From Hyphomicrobiales bacterium (GTDB lineage Bacteria > Pseudomonadota > Alphaproteobacteria > Rhizobiales > Beijerinckiaceae): 5,321 nt of DNA. Of the stretch, positions 5,310 through 5,321 are shown one piece after another (within the stretch, counting starts at the first letter, position 1; the number at the start of each line of letters is the position of its first letter). The position numbers and the translations under genes were made by a program. The notes beneath the pieces were generated by a model, which was given only the letters and a program-made list of their open reading frames with translations, made no database searches and was not told the origin of the DNA. The stretch spans positions 1-5,321 of the forward strand of contig JANYDZ010000749.1 in NCBI GenBank assembly GCA_025363375.1, in the 5' to 3' direction.

Positions 5310-5321
5310 CCGCGCAAATCA

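Overview
The window is GC-rich, dense with genes, and reads as an ordinary chromosomal stretch of an alphaproteobacterium, most likely in the Hyphomicrobiales (Rhizobiales). That assignment is inferred from base composition, codon use and the mix of families: stand-alone Uma2 nuclease, orphan Bug/TctC binding proteins, a YkgJ-type cysteine protein and an RBBP9/YdeN-type hydrolase. I see no rRNA, tRNA, insertion sequence, integrase, CRISPR array or phage gene.

Layout from left to right: the 3' part of an Uma2-family (DUF820) protein runs in from the left edge (+, to 430). A periplasmic tricarboxylate-transporter-type binding protein follows (+, 471-1481). Converging on it, with only 2 nt between the stop codons, is an exported protein of unknown function (-, 1484-2275). 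Across a 131-nt divergent spacer, four plus-strand genes follow: an RBBP9/YdeN-type serine hydrolase with a TTG start (2407-2958), an eight-cysteine YkgJ-like metal-binding protein (3062-3577), a carboxymuconolactone-decarboxylase (CMD/AhpD-fold) protein (3652-4248), and a second TctC/Bug binding protein (4245-5261) whose GTG start overlaps the CMD stop codon. The last 60 nt hold a candidate promoter pointing out of the window.

How the genes may work together: the only tight physical coupling is between the CMD protein and the second binding protein (GTGA overlap). This suggests that one exported solute-binding protein and one cytoplasmic CMD-fold protein are made together, perhaps for uptake or sensing and then turnover of an organic acid or lactone. 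The substrate cannot be read from the sequence. Neither binding protein has TctA/TctB membrane subunits in the window, so both look like orphan Bug proteins here. The two are gap-free paralogues across about their first 130 residues and sit about 2.8 kb apart. The hydrolase and YkgJ-like gene may belong to the same transcription unit, but 103-nt and 74-nt gaps, the second containing two mutually exclusive inverted repeats, leave that open.

I find no convincing evidence of a wholly new biological system. The points most worth a second look are the CMD-TctC coupling, the CMD active-site variant, the overlapping hairpins at 3565-3602, the 19-nt duplication that copies a ribosome-binding region, and the unassigned exported protein.
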